Source: an uncultured Lachnospiraceae bacterium
GTDB lineage: Bacteria; Bacillota_A; Clostridia; Lachnospirales; Lachnospiraceae
Direction of reading: 5' to 3'
NCBI GenBank assembly: GCA_910585655.1
Contig: CAJUFW010000202.1
Location: 1-5,692, forward strand
DNA: 5,692 bases
In this document: positions 5,681 to 5,692 of the stretch, one piece after another
Position numbering within the stretch: the stretch's first letter is position 1
Layout of the letters: every line of letters starts with the position of its first letter
Translations under genes and position numbers: made by a program
The notes under the pieces: generated by a model
Database searches by the model: none
Seen by the model: only the letters and a program-made list of their open reading frames with translations
Told to the model about the DNA's origin: nothing

Positions 5681-5692
5681 AAAATCAGGCTT

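Overview
The window reads as a stretch of chromosome from a low-to-mid GC, Gram-positive, anaerobe-type Firmicute, most likely a Clostridia/Lachnospiraceae relative. This rests on strong AGGAGG-type ribosome binding sites, sigma-A-like promoters with 17-base spacers, the comEC and holA pairing usual in Firmicutes, and a tRNA without an encoded CCA end. The taxon is an inference from style; no phylogenetic marker was compared.

All genes recognised lie on the minus strand, so transcription runs from the right edge to the left. From right to left they are: comEC (DNA uptake channel, 3293-5680, with a frame that stays open to the window edge), folC (folylpolyglutamate/dihydrofolate synthase, 1979-3235), holA (DNA polymerase III delta subunit, 925-1899), a tRNA-Ser with anticodon CGA (832-919), a two-tier terminator hairpin (768-826), and a pentapeptide-repeat protein gene (52-702). 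folC and holA each have a candidate promoter in the short gap before them, so the cluster can be read through or started at several points. The tRNA begins only 5 bases after the holA stop codon and probably depends on the holA transcript.

The first 55 bases look like the right end of an IS200/IS605-type (TnpB-associated) element whose body lies beyond the left edge. In such elements this end also forms the 3' part of the TnpB guide RNA (omega RNA). The element end overlaps the 3' end of the pentapeptide-repeat gene and supplies its stop codon. This junction is the most interesting part of the window.

The rest is ordinary housekeeping: one DNA-uptake gene, one folate gene, one replication gene and one tRNA, with no sign of a shared pathway beyond co-orientation. 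I found no CRISPR array, riboswitch, toxin-antitoxin pair or undescribed multi-gene system. Apart from the IS end, the longest stretch without a gene is the 129 bases between the tRNA and the pentapeptide gene, and it holds the terminator and a ribosome binding site.
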